A stretch of DNA of 6,622 nt from Bacillota bacterium (GTDB lineage: Bacteria; Bacillota; Clostridia; Lachnospirales; Anaerotignaceae). The stretch covers positions 1 to 6,622 of the forward strand of contig JAEZPX010000240.1 in assembly GCA_023413275.1 (NCBI GenBank), written 5' to 3'. The notes below the pieces were generated by a model. The model was not told the origin of the DNA. It saw only the letters and a program-made list of their open reading frames with translations, and made no database searches. Positions 5,178-6,622 of this stretch are shown in pieces; positions within the stretch are counted from its first letter, which is position 1; every line of letters starts with the position of its first letter. The position numbers and the translations under genes are program-made.

Positions 5178-6622
5178 TTATTGTATTCCAAAAGAATTGT
5201 CCTCTGGATAACTGGTTTGGAAGTCAGTTTGAACATCACCAGTCTGGTCATTGGATTGGCTGTCATTCCCCTGTGTAATTGGTTTGGTTACGGGTTGACT
5301 TGCCGTCACTGCTTTTTTTGTACCCACGGTTACTTCATCGGCTACGGCACGATAGGAAGAACTGCTAAAACGTTCTCTGCTTACCTGTGTTCCATTTTGA
5401 AACACCTTTTTGAACACAGAAACCTTAGCACCTGTTCTGCCTTTGCTTGTGACCTCCCTTTCACCTTCGGGCTTTTCGGGGTCTTCCTTCACAATTTCTT
5501 GGGGCTTCTCAATGGTAGCCTCATAAACTGTTTCAAATTCAACTTTTCTACCCGCTTCATGTACCTCATGTCCGTACAAATTTATCTGCAAAACACCATT
5601 TGAAGCATATGCCTCTAAATAGACTGGGTATCCTGTGTCGTTTTTTATTTTTAGATCTTTATAGGTTCCTGCGATAGCGGCATCTCTGCCTAAAGGAACA
5701 TATCCTACAGTCATGGAATGAGGTGATCTTTCCACAATACCCAACTCAGCATAAATTGCAGCATTATAAAGGGTAGACGTTATCTGGCACACGCCACCAC
5801 CCATTCCGGCCTCTACTTTTCCATTGACATATACCCCTGCATCACGATAACCACGGGCATAGGTCTGCTCGCCCAATCCCGCCGAAGCTGAAAAAACTTC
5901 ATCAGGTGCAATGATTGTTCCATTGATATATTTACAACCAACCACCAAATTGGTATTTCTGTTTTTATCATAAGCGGTATACTTTGTAGAGAATGAACCA
6001 ATTAAATCTGTGACATACTGATTTTCCTCATAGGTAATTTCAGGCTCTGTGGTATTTGCCACAATTGCAGCCCTCCCACTTTTCATGGTTTGCATTACAC
6101 CATCTACATTCAACATAGTGGCACCCACATCCATTTTCCGCCCTTGCACTTCTTTGGTTATGATAAATCGACCATTGCTACGACTCAAGGTACTGTTTTG
6201 GGCTTCTTTGTCAAAAGCAGCAGCAACATCAATAAGAATGTCTTGCATTTTTATCTCGTCATAAGAAAATTCCAGAGGAATATCCTTTCCTTCTTTTAAT
6301 AAAGAAGCAACCACCTTCATATTTTCCTTTTCCGTTCCTGTTCTGCCTAATTGATATGCTTCTTCAACAGCCTTTTCTACTTGAAATTTCGCACCAATGT
6401 CTTGAAAAGTATAATTCCATTCTTCATTATCATAAAATAATACCAATGTCTGTGTTGAAGCATCTTTCCCATGGGTACCCGTTAATAAATCCGTAGCAGC
6501 TTCCTTGCTTAGCCCGCTAACATCTACCCCTTCAATGGTAACTCCGGGATAAATCCCGCTTTGTGATAAAATTCCTCGTAATTTTTGATTCTGATTATTT
6601 GCATAGACGAAATAGCCCCCAG
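5178..6622 (-). CDS. VanW-family cell-surface protein (5' end missing)
   Basis: The frame is open from the right edge to TAA at 5178-5180, giving 480 visible residues; the start and any signal or membrane anchor lie outside the window. The first part has IYPGVTIEGVDVSGLSKEAA (residues 23-42), the usual opening of the peptidoglycan-binding-like domain just after a membrane anchor in VanW proteins. That region continues to about 190. The VanW domain (about 208-340) holds INGTIIAPDEVFS, GGGVCQITSTLYNA (275-288) and RSPHSMTVGYVPLGRDA. A G5-like segment follows (about 387-435), then a hydrophilic Q/N/S/T-rich tail ending at FGIQ. The protein is therefore expected outside the membrane, at the cell wall. 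The family is named after vancomycin clusters, but most members lie elsewhere; no van resistance genes are adjacent, so resistance should not be assumed. Family biochemistry is poorly known. Confidence 0.92.
   Translation of the reverse strand, partial: GGYFVYANNQNQKLRGILSQSGIYPGVTIEGVDVSGLSKEAATDLLTGTHGKDASTQTLVLFYDNEEWNYTFQDIGAKFQVEKAVEEAYQLGRTGTEKENMKVVASLLKEGKDIPLEFSYDEIKMQDILIDVAAAFDKEAQNSTLSRSNGRFIITKEVQGRKMDVGATMLNVDGVMQTMKSGRAAIVANTTEPEITYEENQYVTDLIGSFSTKYTAYDKNRNTNLVVGCKYINGTIIAPDEVFSASAGLGEQTYARGYRDAGVYVNGKVEAGMGGGVCQITSTLYNAAIYAELGIVERSPHSMTVGYVPLGRDAAIAGTYKDLKIKNDTGYPVYLEAYASNGVLQINLYGHEVHEAGRKVEFETVYEATIEKPQEIVKEDPEKPEGEREVTSKGRTGAKVSVFKKVFQNGTQVSRERFSSSSYRAVADEVTVGTKKAVTASQPVTKPITQGNDSQSNDQTGDVQTDFQTSYPEDNSFGIQ

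Noticed and set aside
5178..6446. VanW protein starting at the TTG at 6446
   Set aside because: The same frame stays open to the right edge and encodes the family-typical IYPGVTIEGVDVSGL before that codon, so the gene simply continues outside the window.
5178..6622. Vancomycin resistance function for the VanW-family gene
   Set aside because: No vanA/B-type ligase, vanH, vanX or VanRS genes are visible, and VanW-domain proteins are common surface proteins in Clostridia without resistance clusters.

Overview
The window reads as a chromosomal housekeeping stretch from a low-G+C, Gram-positive, anaerobic Clostridia-type bacterium. The evidence is the 5' end of a bacterial 16S rRNA gene, A/T-rich intergenic DNA with consensus sigma-A promoters, strong AGGAGG ribosome binding sites, TTG and GTG starts, and a VanW-family surface protein typical of Firmicutes. 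A Lachnospirales-like gut clostridium is a reasonable guess, but about 105 bases of 16S cannot settle it.

Everything supported lies on the minus strand, so transcription runs from right to left. In that order: (1) 6622-5178, the 3' part of a VanW-family cell-surface protein gene cut by the window edge; (2) 5103-4111, a HypE/AIR-synthase-like protein lacking the C-terminal cysteine tail of true HypE, separated from the VanW gene by 74 bases holding a strong hairpin; (3) 3972-2803, a PLP-dependent class I/II aminotransferase with its own leader and a clear intrinsic terminator; (4) 2519-1209, a CNNM/CorC-type (DUF21-CBS-CBS-CorC_HlyC) membrane protein with its own promoter and a leader of about 190 bases; (5) 1096-362, a sirtuin-type NAD-dependent protein deacylase starting at TTG; (6) 312 down to 1, the promoter, leader and first 105 bases of an rRNA operon that continues past the left edge.

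The genes look like a co-oriented series of short transcription units, not one pathway. Each gap has its own signals: the terminator after the aminotransferase, promoters before the CNNM gene, the sirtuin and the rRNA, and hairpins in two leaders. Four gene starts were moved or confirmed from ribosome binding sites: GTG at 5103, ATG at 3972, ATG at 2519 and TTG at 1096. Longer open frames upstream of the first three are not supported.

No mobile element, CRISPR array, tRNA or defence system is visible, and I see no convincing new multi-gene system. The points most worth a second look are the HypE-like protein without its catalytic tail, the hairpin in front of it, a 10-bp-period direct repeat in front of the aminotransferase, a possible 30-residue leader ORF before the CNNM gene, and the tight packing of the sirtuin gene against the rRNA promoter.
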